A stretch of 64,000 bases of DNA, from positions 62,001 through 126,000 of the forward strand of contig NZ_JRHC01000006.1 in NCBI RefSeq assembly GCF_000949475.1, written 5' to 3'. The stretch is from Draconibacterium sediminis (lineage in GTDB: Bacteria; Bacteroidota; Bacteroidia; Bacteroidales; Prolixibacteraceae). The stretch's first letter is position 1; each line of letters starts with the position of its first letter. Below the pieces are notes generated by a model. That model was not told the origin of the DNA, did not search any database, and saw only the letters and a list, made by a program, of their open reading frames with translations. Made by a program: the position numbers and the translations under genes. Shown here in pieces: positions 53,730 through 61,943 of the stretch.

Positions 53730-53950
53730 TAGAACATCACTCCCCCAACCTTTGTATAAGGGAGTGTACCATTGGTCCGCATGTTCTGTAGAGTCCTTGA
53801 TGATACCCCCAACAGTTCGCGAATCTCACTCGACCATAGCCACCTTTTACTGGGTTGCCCGTAATGTTCCTTTAATAGCTTTTTGAATTCATCTAATATT
53901 TCAATTTTGAAAAGCCTTAAATCATCGGTAGTTAAAATTTCTGCAGGCAA
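53717..53950 (-). pseudogene. C-terminally truncated HTH (excisionase-type) gene
   Basis: A 77-residue frame: LLKEHYGQPSKRWLWSSEIRELLGVSSRTLQNMRTNGTLPYTKVGGVMFY is the HTH_17 protein found next to rteC in Bacteroidota conjugative elements. Homologues continue after FYY with a Tyr-x-Asp-Ile helix of about 15-20 residues. Here the frame stops three codons later, inside a palindrome, so the gene looks cut. It is on the opposite strand from the mobilizable element and in line with the broken rteC upstream. It may still bind DNA. Confidence 0.65.
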
Positions 53951-54136
53951 ACATTACAATTTTTAGTTAGACATTTATTTCCGCTCACAAATTGCGATGA
54001 TCTGCGCATTTTTTTCCCAAGGCGCACCCAACTTGGGAAAGGCTCATTTTGAATTAAGAAACGCATTAAAACCTTACAGCAAACATCCCTATCCTACTGA
54101 CCTGTTACAATTTAAAAGCTCAGAAAGCCGCAAATT

Positions 54137-54164
54137 AAAAAAGAAGTAATTTTTTCACTTCTTT
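54137..54164 (-). terminator. Terminator of the rteC remnant
   Basis: On the minus strand AAGAAGT...ACTTCTTTTTT forms a stem with T-run, overlapping the old rteC stop codon. It is preserved although the gene is broken. Confidence 0.65.
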
Positions 54165-54530
54165 ACATTTCATCCAACTCATCCATTTTTTTCAAAAGGA
54201 TCTTACTGAGCTTGTCCAGGTACTTGGTACGCTCATTTTTACGGTTACGGATGTCCAGGAATACATGGAAGATATCACCCAACTTAATATTGAAAACCTT
54301 CGAAAGCATTTGCTATCTCCTTTAAATCAGCTTCTCCATTGTCAGTGGACTCCAGATAGTAAAACCCATAGATCAGTTCAACCAGCGACACCTTGGAATC
54401 AGTCCACTTCAGGGAAGACTCCATCACTTCCTTTTCTGCTACAGACTTCTATTCAATTTCCTGTTGGTGCATTACCTCCTCAGTAACCAACCCCTTCAAA
54501 CAATCCAGTGCCACCTCAAAATAGAAAACA
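54163..54530 (-). pseudogene. rteC: Broken rteC (C-terminal part only)
   Basis: Read on the minus strand, SSLKWTDSKVSLVELIYGFY and LKEIANAFE continue, after a frameshift near 54300, as VFNIKLGDIFHVFLDIRNRK and NERTKYLDKLSKILLKKMDELDEM. Together these are the C-terminal domain of RteC, the regulator of conjugative-element excision known from CTnDOT. An in-frame TAG at 54449-54451 and the frameshift (two bases missing from an AAG run) make it non-functional. The N-terminal half is not recognisable further upstream. Confidence 0.75.
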
Positions 54531-54751
54531 AGAAACACGAATGAATACGTTACAAATATTTATTATTTTCAATGCAAGAATGGAAGGTTTTTGAACAGCT
54601 TTTGGAGGGGTCAGTTAAGACCGGCACATGCATTCTTAATACCAGAAGTTCCCATTTGCTCCCATAACCTTGTTCTATTCTTCGGAATTGAGCTCCCAAA
54701 TATTCCTATTTTTTTCGTTCAGTTCGACTATATTCATATCTGTATTCAATA

Positions 54752-56035
54752 CTATTTCGTTTTTAATTCATTTATGAACCAATCTGTAATTTCCTGACCT
54801 TCATGCTCTTCAAGGATGTTAAGAAAATTTTTTGTAGAATGGATATCATCCGATAAAAACCTATTTAAAAACTCATTGAATCTACTCTTTCCAATTTTTT
54901 CTTCTAAGCTGAATAGCAATAAAGGTGCTTTATTGTAGAGCAAAGAATACGCATTCTTGCTCATTCTGTCGAATTCCCATAAAGGATCAGAGTTCTTGCA
55001 TGATTCTTTCTTTTTGCTTAACCTGGTGTGGAAAGATTCTTCTCCAAATAAATCGCGTATAATAGCAAGTGCTGAATATTCTGCAATACCTTCATTTAAC
55101 CAATCTTCCCAAGAGTTTACATCAGCTTTAAACCACCATAAATGGGCGATCTCATGGGCGAAATATCTATAATATCGTTCCTCTTTATCAAAATAATCTC
55201 CGGGGTGAAATCCCCCTAAAAATATACCGCCAATCCTTGCATAACCACCACCAGTTTCTCTTTTGGAAATTATCACGGTTATTTCATTTTTTGCTTCACC
55301 ATACAAATTTGAAAGTTTAGCGTAAATCAGGTTGAAATCATGATGTAATTTTGGCAATACAGAATCTGGGACATTGTGATGATAAATAGATGAAGTAAAA
55401 TCACCTTGAGTGCTATGAGATAATAGCACGTCCTTTGAAGCACAAACTACAATATCATTTGTAGGATGCTGATTCTCGATTATATAGTTCGTACCATTGA
55501 AAGTAGTTTTCCCCATCCCAAATACATTGTAACGTTTATCTATTTGAACAGTAACTTTATAGGTATATAAACTAATATCTGAACTGTATGGAAACCATGG
55601 ATAATAAAGACCTAACTCTGTCCAATCTTCAGAAATAATATTGCCAAAATATTTTGGCAACTCGGAGAGTTTTCCTTTGTACGAGAAACTTAATGCGATA
55701 GTATTGTTCTCAATTCTTATTGGTTTCACAGGGGCTAGGTTAACTGCACTAGGCATGTAACCCATTTTAATTGCGCTTGTATCCTTCTTAAATTGAACAT
55801 CCTGGCAAGAGATAGTTTCAATAAACAAGGAACTATCCAAATAAAAAGTAGTCCCGTCACTTGAAATAGTGCCGGGTGGTATTATCAACTTTCCTTTAAC
55901 TTCAATATGTTTTTCAACCGGATCCACAATTAGGAAGATTTCGTAATGAGGATTTTTACGATCATTTTGAATGTTACTTTTACAGGACAATAGGGCAGCA
56001 CTGAATAAAAATAAAACCATTAATTTTTCCATCAT
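54752..56035 (-). CDS. M1-like gluzincin metallopeptidase lipoprotein
   Basis: A 427-residue lipoprotein (AALLSCKS) with a beta-sandwich N-terminal half and a thermolysin-like half. HEIAH (His294, Glu295, His298) and WLNEGIAEY (Glu315) form the zinc site. Spacing from the last His to the Glu is 16 residues, two fewer than in most M1 enzymes, and the GxMEN substrate motif is replaced by GGGYARIGGIFLGG. It is therefore a divergent M1-related peptidase anchored to a membrane. An ATG at 56032 is an alternative start. Transcribed alone. Confidence 0.8.
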   Translation of the reverse strand: MMEKLMVLFLFSAALLSCKSNIQNDRKNPHYEIFLIVDPVEKHIEVKGKLIIPPGTISSDGTTFYLDSSLFIETISCQDVQFKKDTSAIKMGYMPSAVNLAPVKPIRIENNTIALSFSYKGKLSELPKYFGNIISEDWTELGLYYPWFPYSSDISLYTYKVTVQIDKRYNVFGMGKTTFNGTNYIIENQHPTNDIVVCASKDVLLSHSTQGDFTSSIYHHNVPDSVLPKLHHDFNLIYAKLSNLYGEAKNEITVIISKRETGGGYARIGGIFLGGFHPGDYFDKEERYYRYFAHEIAHLWWFKADVNSWEDWLNEGIAEYSALAIIRDLFGEESFHTRLSKKKESCKNSDPLWEFDRMSKNAYSLLYNKAPLLLFSLEEKIGKSRFNEFLNRFLSDDIHSTKNFLNILEEHEGQEITDWFINELKTK

Positions 56036-56051
56036 GATATTTCTTTTTCAT

Positions 56052-56260
56052 TTAAATGAGAACAAGAGGATTAGGAACATTATATGCATTCCCAAATCTG
56101 CCACTCTTACCAACAATATCTCCTTGATTTACCCAATCACCAACAGCTACATTGACGCCTTGCATATGAATCATTGTGATTTGAAATATATTTCCGCCAA
56201 TGCGAGATGTCTTGCGGTAATAATGGCCATTAGTCTCTGCATAATCGGAAACTTCTGTTA
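56052..56260 (-). pseudogene. Fragment of an M23 (LytM) peptidase gene
   Basis: On the minus strand NIFQITMIHMQGVNVAVGD, NQGDIVGKSGRFGNAYNVPN is the core of an M23 domain, including its first zinc-site-side His strand and the G-D-x-V/I-G-x-S-G turn. The sequence then loses the PHLH zinc motif (reads PLVLI and stop) and has stop codons upstream. About 70 codons remain, with no start, so this is a remnant. Confidence 0.55.
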
Positions 56261-56292
56261 TTGCTTATTATATAGTCGATTTAAATTAAAAC

Positions 56293-56326
56293 AACTGTTA
56301 TTGCTGATTAATCAGCAATAACAGTT
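56293..56326. repeat. 34-bp perfect palindrome
   Basis: AACTGTTATTGCTGATT and its exact reverse complement lie back to back without a loop. On the minus strand GTTTTAATTT follows. Part of the arm (CTGTTATTGCT) recurs at about 56253. It covers the end of a 32-codon ORF. It may act as terminator of the minus-strand unit or as a binding site. Confidence 0.7.
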
Positions 56327-56396
56327 CGGCAATTAAAAGAAGAATACTTATAATTACCAATATAAGAAAAAATATCTTTTCTATTTTCTTGTTCAT
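56298..56396 (-). CDS. Possible 32-residue hydrophobic membrane peptide
   Basis: The ATG lies 7 bp after the stop of the outer-membrane protein gene, on the same strand, with GATGAAAAG before it. The product is a basic N-terminus (MNKKIEK) and one long Ile/Leu helix ending NQQ. The last codons lie in a 34-bp palindrome. It is too short for a family assignment; a single-span peptide is plausible, coincidence is possible. Confidence 0.35.
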   Translation of the reverse strand: MNKKIEKIFFLILVIISILLLIAELLLLINQQ

Positions 56397-56403
56397 CTTT
56401 TCA

Positions 56404-57078
56404 TCAAAACGATTTACTTATTCCAACTTTGGCATAAAAAGGTACAGTAGGATTATCTTCAAAATCTTGTCCGTATGTTTTTCCGAAACGCAAATACAGA
56501 TTTGTCGATTTTATGCTAGCATTGGCTTGTAATCCGAGCTTAAAATTCCCGCCTGCAGTGTTATACCATCCGTCTGTTATCTCGGGATAGTAGTCTTTGG
56601 TAATGCCATTCTTAATTTTGGTAATCTCCGAACGATCGTAAGTAAATTCTGCAGCTATTCCCCATTTGGATTTCTGATAACCAAATAAAGTTGACAAGCT
56701 AGATCCAAAATTCAAAAGGCTGGCAACTTCCGATTCAAATTTTCTGGTAATAACCGAAGCTTTAGCCGACCACCATAAATTATTGTGGCTCCATATCTTC
56801 GTCTGAAGTCCTATTCTGGAGTTCCAATCATCGAATACGTCTTCACCAAACGGAACACTGAATTCTGCATCAACAATCAATGGCAATTTTGTATTTCCAA
56901 TATTATATCCGTAGGTTAAACCATAATATGAGCAGTTATCTTCTCCCAGACTCAGAGTAACAAAATGCTTTTTCCCATTTTCAACTTCGTTCCAATTAAT
57001 ATCCTGGGCGTTTACAATGCCTGCTTTTAAAGTGAGTAAAAAAACTAAGGATATGATTATTTTATTTATTGTTTTCAT
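56404..57078 (-). CDS. Small outer-membrane beta-barrel protein
   Basis: A 224-residue protein with signal peptide (ends VNAQD) and alternating strands ending in an aromatic C-terminal strand (VPFYAKVGISKSF). The frame is open to 57129; the ATG at 57078 (MKTINKIIISLVF) gives a normal signal peptide and is chosen. Function is unknown. It follows the alpha/beta-hydrolase gene by 56 bp and may be in its operon. Confidence 0.7.
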   Translation of the reverse strand: MKTINKIIISLVFLLTLKAGIVNAQDINWNEVENGKKHFVTLSLGEDNCSYYGLTYGYNIGNTKLPLIVDAEFSVPFGEDVFDDWNSRIGLQTKIWSHNNLWWSAKASVITRKFESEVASLLNFGSSLSTLFGYQKSKWGIAAEFTYDRSEITKIKNGITKDYYPEITDGWYNTAGGNFKLGLQANASIKSTNLYLRFGKTYGQDFEDNPTVPFYAKVGISKSF

Positions 57079-57134
57079 TTGTGTTCTATTTATTGTTTTC
57101 TGATTGTTTAAAATTTCTTTGGTTTTCATTTTGC

Positions 57135-58136
57135 CTATTGTATTTCATTCAAATAGCTTAAAACCTTTGGATACATGTCGTCCCAGCCGAAGTAAAACAT
57201 TTCGTGGCCTGTACCCAGAACAATTTCTATCTCTTTGTTTGGGAAAGGAGCAGCTACTTCTTCGGCCCAATCTTCACCATAAGCTTCGTTCCATTCGCTG
57301 TACATAAAAAGTACCTTTGTGTTATAGTTTCCAAGATTATTTTTGAAATCGAATCCATGTTCAGACACATAATCATGTGAGGCACTGTGTGCAACGGCGC
57401 CGCTTCTCCAGTGTGGATAAGGACCGGGATTACCAATGGTGTTTCCTTCGGCCGTTTCGAATGAAATCCAAAAACTTTGCTTGTAGTCCAGTATCTCATG
57501 TTCGCTCCTACCTGCAAAAACGTGGTCTGGGAAAATGGCATCGTTTGTTGCTTCATTGAAAAGCTCAACTTCCAGCGACCGTGATAAATATTCCTCCATC
57601 TGGTCGAAAGTTAAACCTCCTGGCTCAGCCAAAATCAATCCATCAATAGCATCCGGATATTCGTTTACATAACCGGCAGCAAGCATTGAACCCCATGAAT
57701 GGGTTAGCAGATTTACCTTTTGATTTTCATCGTAACGATAATATTCAATAACTGCTTCCAAATCATCGAAATACATTTGTACTGTGAAGTCGTCAGCGTT
57801 ATGCCGCTGTGATAAACCCGCTCCGCGTTGGTCGTAGAAAACTACGTAATAACCATCGTCAACCAAATCGCGGCAGCAAAGTAATGAGCGGTAATCTCCT
57901 CCCGGGCCACCGTGGATAACCACAATCATCGGATCTTCAGGATTCCCAAAAGCTTCAGCATGAAGCATTGTACTATTTACTGTAATAGATGGTAAGGATG
58001 GATCCTCATCCACAGTTCGCGGGACCAACAGCCCGGGTTCATCCATTTCATAAAAATCATCTTTACTGCAACCAAAAACTAGAAGGATTGCCCAGATAAA
58101 AATTGATAACTTAAAAATTTGTTTCATCGTTTTCAT
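57135..58136 (-). CDS. Prolyl-aminopeptidase-like alpha/beta-hydrolase lipoprotein
   Basis: About 333 residues with lipoprotein signal (LVFGCSKDD). MIVVIHGGPGGDYRSLL is the HGGPG oxyanion motif, DQRGAGLSQRH and LLTHSWGSMLA (nucleophile Ser in HSWGS) are typical of the proline iminopeptidase group (S33), and HEMFYFG holds the catalytic His. Two ATGs, 58136 and 58127, are possible; the upper one is given. It probably cleaves N-terminal proline or a small ester outside the cytoplasm. The next gene downstream is the outer-membrane protein. Confidence 0.85.
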   Translation of the reverse strand: MKTMKQIFKLSIFIWAILLVFGCSKDDFYEMDEPGLLVPRTVDEDPSLPSITVNSTMLHAEAFGNPEDPMIVVIHGGPGGDYRSLLCCRDLVDDGYYVVFYDQRGAGLSQRHNADDFTVQMYFDDLEAVIEYYRYDENQKVNLLTHSWGSMLAAGYVNEYPDAIDGLILAEPGGLTFDQMEEYLSRSLEVELFNEATNDAIFPDHVFAGRSEHEILDYKQSFWISFETAEGNTIGNPGPYPHWRSGAVAHSASHDYVSEHGFDFKNNLGNYNTKVLFMYSEWNEAYGEDWAEEVAAPFPNKEIEIVLGTGHEMFYFGWDDMYPKVLSYLNEIQ

Positions 58137-58201
58137 GTTTGTTCTTTTTAATTGTTTAAAATTCGTTACAAACATAAAGCGAGAAACAAGGCGCATCGCT
58201 T

Positions 58202-58247
58202 CAGCTTAGAAGCTGGTACCCTCTTGTGGTGTCAGCCTGAAGGCTGA
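58202..58247. repeat. Two short REP-like palindromes
   Basis: CAGCTT-AG-AAGCTG (58202-58215) and TCAGCCT-GA-AGGCTGA (58232-58247), each followed by a GTACC/TAC tail, lie between two minus-strand genes. They look like a pair of dispersed palindromic repeats. Confidence 0.6.
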
Positions 58248-58263
58248 TACTCTGCAAAGCTTG

Positions 58264-59337
58264 TTACTTGCTGGTAATCAGTGAGAAATATTGAGATGGT
58301 GTTTGACCTGTACTTTTCTTAAAATACCGGTTAAAAGATGACTTTGAGTTAAAGCCACATTCAAAAGCAAGTGAAAGTAGCGTTAATTGTTGGTTTTTGG
58401 GAATAGCAATAAGTCGTTTGAATTCTTCTACGCGATAGTGATTTACAAACTCATAAAAATTCTTTCCTTCTTTTTCATTTATCACTTGCGATAAGTAATT
58501 GGGATGTACGGTAAACTCTGATGCGAGCTCGTTTATAAGCAAATCGTTTTTTGTATATGGTTTTTCTTCATCCATATAATGGGTCAGCTTACGATACAAC
58601 TCCTCCGACGCATCTTTTTTCAGGCCTGATTTTAAATATTTACCCTTTAGTTTTTGCTCAGTGCCATGTTGTTGTGGATATACCGCAACTTGTCTGATTC
58701 CAAAAAATCCCATCACAAATACAAAAAAAGTAACGGTAAGAAAATCATAGTAATCATCCACATCCAGAATAACGACAAACCAAATAACAGCCATTCCCCA
58801 TAAAAGAATACGAAGCCATGTGAGATCTCGTTTTTCAATATCAGAGAATTGATTTAGGATATTCTTTTTATGGCGTTCCAATAAAATAATCGACCATACC
58901 TGGTAACCTATTCCAGTAATCGCATAGGCTAAAAATAGAAGCTTCATAAAGATCTCGTACCCTACTCCATTGTTTTCATAGATGAAGATCTTCTCCTGCG
59001 CCGGGCGTAAAAAATAAGGAATCAGATAAATGTAAGCAGCAGTTATTGGTACAAAATGTAGCGCCAGAAAATTTCTTTTTTTTGGGAGTTGCCTGGTGGA
59101 AGAAGCAACGTATAAGTACAACATTACTCCATGAATTAGAGGAAGTGGTAACCCAAATCCAAGTAAAAATGGATAATTCAGGTCTTCCTTGGTGTAGTTC
59201 ATAAAAAACAAAAACATGTGCACCGAAATAAGGAACATCCAAACAACCAGAATTTTGTCTGATCGAGTTTTGTTCTTTTTAAATAGCAGCATCAACTCAA
59301 AGAAGACCGCAATGCTTATTCCGGCAATAAATATCAT
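58264..59337 (-). CDS. Membrane-bound AraC family transcription regulator
   Basis: A 357-residue protein with seven or so membrane helices in the first 230 residues (ISIAVFFELMLLF, ILVVWMFLISVHMFLFFM, LLWGMAVIWFVVILDV and others) and a cytoplasmic AraC HTH at the end (NDLLINELASEFTVHPNYLSQVINE, LLSLAFECGFNSKSSFNRYFKKSTGQTPSQY). It is a one-component membrane regulator common in Bacteroidota. It lies upstream of the hydrolase-outer-membrane protein pair on the same strand; control of these is possible but not shown. Confidence 0.88.
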   Translation of the reverse strand: MIFIAGISIAVFFELMLLFKKNKTRSDKILVVWMFLISVHMFLFFMNYTKEDLNYPFLLGFGLPLPLIHGVMLYLYVASSTRQLPKKRNFLALHFVPITAAYIYLIPYFLRPAQEKIFIYENNGVGYEIFMKLLFLAYAITGIGYQVWSIILLERHKKNILNQFSDIEKRDLTWLRILLWGMAVIWFVVILDVDDYYDFLTVTFFVFVMGFFGIRQVAVYPQQHGTEQKLKGKYLKSGLKKDASEELYRKLTHYMDEEKPYTKNDLLINELASEFTVHPNYLSQVINEKEGKNFYEFVNHYRVEEFKRLIAIPKNQQLTLLSLAFECGFNSKSSFNRYFKKSTGQTPSQYFSLITSK

Positions 59338-59444
59338 TAGCTAAAATTTATTATCCACTCCAATTCCAAATAAAACTATACATATTTAAATACTTTTATA
59401 ACATTTCCCAAATAAAATTAAGTTTTGTCATATCCTGTCGCCAG

Positions 59445-59864
59445 CTAATTCATGATAATAAACCAGCAAAAAACGGAACTAAATACCCTTTCTCTTGATG
59501 TGTTATAAAGATCAACCTTTACTTTTATATTAGTCCTTTTTCTGCTTTCCAGCTCCAACAACGCCTCTTCTCGATCTGAATTAACATAGTCAGCTTTTGA
59601 ATAAACGATACCATTTGCCGGTTTGCTAAATTTGATTTCTGCTTTTCGAACTACCGGAACTACTTTGTTGACAACAGTTTTAAATTCTTCTAACAAAAAT
59701 TCGCCACTTGTTGCTTCTGCCAAAATAAAAAGTGCTCCTGCATGGAGCGTTCCGAGATGATTTAATAATTTTTCATCAGGCGGCATAGTAAAAATATAAT
59801 CAGTAGACTTAGCCATTTTCTTAAGTCCTGTATGTTTGTTCAGGGGTAAATCAATTGTATTCAT
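59445..59864 (-). CDS. Hotdog-fold thioesterase (DUF4442 type)
   Basis: A 139-residue single hotdog domain. LLNHLGTLHAGALFILAEATSGEFLL is the helix with the N-H-x-G-x-x-H-A-G pattern, and KFSKPANGIVYSKADYV is a beta-strand segment. Acyl-CoA thioesterase activity is plausible; the substrate is unknown. It is in the same direction as the SDR gene but 200 bp apart. Confidence 0.8.
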   Translation of the reverse strand: MNTIDLPLNKHTGLKKMAKSTDYIFTMPPDEKLLNHLGTLHAGALFILAEATSGEFLLEEFKTVVNKVVPVVRKAEIKFSKPANGIVYSKADYVNSDREEALLELESRKRTNIKVKVDLYNTSRERVFSSVFCWFIIMN

Positions 59865-60075
59865 AAGTGCTATTTCTAATAGTATGGTTCGTATCTTCTG
59901 GTGTAAAATCCCGACACATTGTTCTATTTAGTTATTTGAATCGATCAAGCCAATCAAGATTATCTATCTGTTTTAAAAGATTTTGCGAGCAGAAAATATG
60001 CTACTTAATAAAATTACATCTTAGATTATAAAGTAGTTTTCATCCAAGTAAAAACCATAAAAAACTTAATGGAAT

Positions 60076-60933
60076 TCAAACTTTGTTTGCTTCTCGTAAT
60101 TTTTTACTCTTCTCTATTTCTTCAATTTTCCTTTGAAATAAGTAGCGTACCAGCGAGCTGTTTGTGTAAAGCCATTTAGTAAAACGTTTTTTCCTTCCTG
60201 GAATAAAAACAGTTCTTTTATTTTTTTCTAACGCTTTCAGTGATTGCAAAACCACGCTTTCCGGTGTCATCCATGAAGAATCCGGCACTGCACTTTTGTC
60301 AAAATTCTTTAAGTCTCCAACCTCGTGAAATTCGGTACTTACAAATCCGGGACAAAGTGCTTGTATTTTTATGCCTAAGCCTTTTACCTCGGCTTTGAGG
60401 TTTTCGGAAAAGGTAATTAGAAATGATTTTGTAGCATCATACAAAACATTGCCCGGTGTTAATATATAAGCACCCAATGATGAAACATTTATTATAGCAC
60501 CGTGTTTCCTTTTAATCATAATTTGGAGGGCTGTATGGCTAAATTGTATTGGTGCTGCCATATGCACATGAAGCATATTCATATCTTTTTCAATGGGTAC
60601 ATCCGCAAAATAACCCTGCGTGGCAAATCCGGCATTATTAATCAAGAAATCAAGATTTGATATTTGTTTAATACTTTCTGAAACTTTATTAATGTCTTTT
60701 GCAAGAGCGAGATCGGCTCGAATTATTTCACACTTTATAGAAAATTCTGATTGAAGTCTCGTCGCAATTTCATGAAGTCGTTCACTCCGTCGTGCAACTA
60801 AAACCAGATTAAATCCAAGTTCTGCAAGCTTATTAGCAAAACATAGTCCTAATCCAGAAGAAGCTCCTGTTATTACAGCACATCCTGGTTCGTTAAAATC
60901 CCAAAAAGCCTTCTTTTTCTTTAATTCTGTCAT
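60076..60933 (-). CDS. Short-chain dehydrogenase/reductase
   Basis: A 285-residue classical SDR. TGASSGLGLCF (NAD(P) binding), NNAGFA, INVSSLGAY with catalytic Ser, and YDATKSF with Tyr and Lys are complete. The C-terminal basic tail (RKKRFTKWLYTNSSLVRYLFQRKIEE) with a weak amphipathic/hydrophobic stretch resembles membrane-associated acyl- or sterol-type SDRs (DHRS-like). Substrate unknown. Confidence 0.88.
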   Translation of the reverse strand: MTELKKKKAFWDFNEPGCAVITGASSGLGLCFANKLAELGFNLVLVARRSERLHEIATRLQSEFSIKCEIIRADLALAKDINKVSESIKQISNLDFLINNAGFATQGYFADVPIEKDMNMLHVHMAAPIQFSHTALQIMIKRKHGAIINVSSLGAYILTPGNVLYDATKSFLITFSENLKAEVKGLGIKIQALCPGFVSTEFHEVGDLKNFDKSAVPDSSWMTPESVVLQSLKALEKNKRTVFIPGRKKRFTKWLYTNSSLVRYLFQRKIEEIEKSKKLREANKV

Positions 60934-61063
60934 TTTTTTTAATTTGATTGTTTCGATATTCGGCTTAGCATGAACGCTAACGAATTGGAGATATAAATGT
61001 TACACTGTCTCTTCGTTTCTGAATTCATGACATCCACAAAGGCAAGCAATCATCCAATACTTA

Positions 61064-61858
61064 CTAAAATTTTAAGCTAAAATTTAAATTTTTGTTGCTT
61101 ATGTAAACTTCGAGTTCAGCTCGCAGCTTCAACCAATAAACATGATCTTTTGAAAATATTATCGTTTCAATCTCTTCAGCACTTTCCAGATAGTTTTTAT
61201 ACAGAATTTCTTCAAAACGAATCCAGTCCTCTCCCCTTTTATCATTAAAACTCAAAGCATGTAACTCAATATCATCTGTTATGTGTTGAACTTCAGAAAC
61301 AATCGCTTTGGGATCTGATATTTTTGGAATAATCGGACCAATTTTTAACGATGTTTTCACACCTTCAGCTTTAATCTCACGAAGAGCCTGATTCCGATTC
61401 TTTTTATTCAAAGTATTGAAATCAAACAGTTCGTTAATTTTATCGTCGTTCGAAGCAACCGATAAACAAACCTTCGAGGCAGGCATCTTTTTCAGAATAT
61501 CGAAATCTCGTTTAACAAGATTTGATTTCGTATTTATGTTGACTGAAAAACCTTTTTCTAGTAAAACTTCCAATACGATTCTAGTCTGACAAAGACTCTC
61601 TTCCAATACCTGGTACGGATCGGTCTTATATCCGATAAGAATGGTTTGTGGCTCAATTTCATCGAGTTCTTTTTGCAATTTTGTACAAATATCTCTTTGA
61701 ATTTTTATTTCATCATTCCAACTTGTTTTGGAACAATTTGAGTTAGTAAAATAAGCGAAACTGCTCTGATGACCAATATAAGGGTCGATGTAATATTGAA
61801 ACTGCTTTTGGCTACAAGTCCTTAAAACAGAATTACTTGAACAAAATGAAATTCTCAT
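61064..61858 (-). CDS. Radical-SAM-family (SPL-like) protein lacking the Fe-S cysteines
   Basis: A 264-residue protein that keeps the pattern of a radical SAM family related to spore photoproduct lyase: YYIDPYIG, IGYKTDPYQVLEESLCQTRIVLEVLLEKGFSVNINTKS, PIIPKISD and TIIFSKDHVYWLKLRAELE. In the family the cluster-binding loop reads G-C-x3-C-x-Y-C-Y. Here it is GHQSSFAYFT, so His30, Phe34 and Phe37 occupy the three cysteine positions. A [4Fe-4S]-SAM radical reaction is therefore not expected. The rest is conserved and the frame is open, so it may be a non-catalytic or repurposed protein. Other Cys (6, 15, 43) are not in the motif. Confidence 0.75.
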   Translation of the reverse strand: MRISFCSSNSVLRTCSQKQFQYYIDPYIGHQSSFAYFTNSNCSKTSWNDEIKIQRDICTKLQKELDEIEPQTILIGYKTDPYQVLEESLCQTRIVLEVLLEKGFSVNINTKSNLVKRDFDILKKMPASKVCLSVASNDDKINELFDFNTLNKKNRNQALREIKAEGVKTSLKIGPIIPKISDPKAIVSEVQHITDDIELHALSFNDKRGEDWIRFEEILYKNYLESAEEIETIIFSKDHVYWLKLRAELEVYISNKNLNFSLKF

Positions 61859-61943
61859 TATTAAATACTGTTATCAATTTTTATAAATACGATCATCAAT
61901 AAAGAAACCTACTGTTTTTCTGAATTATCCCAGTGTTAATATT

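Larger units (their letters stand above)
46990..53730 (+). mobile_element. Integrative mobilizable element (tyrosine recombinase, MobC/relaxase)
   Basis: Eight plus-strand genes with tight spacing and an AT-richer look than their flanks: four-HTH zinc-finger protein, integrase, membrane protein, excisionase-like HTH, DUF6371-like protein, MobC, relaxase, membrane protein. An oriT-like hairpin precedes mobC. No type IV secretion or coupling genes are present, so transfer would rely on a helper. Ends are approximate: no flanking direct repeat could be recognised by eye. The right end probably lies in or near the long inverted repeat at 53.4-53.7 kb. Confidence 0.8.

Noticed and set aside
54560-54750. 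Insertion-sequence remnant
   Set aside because: The stretch has a GACCCCTCCAAAAG-like end and short broken frames, but no transposase motif or paired terminal repeat could be recognised.
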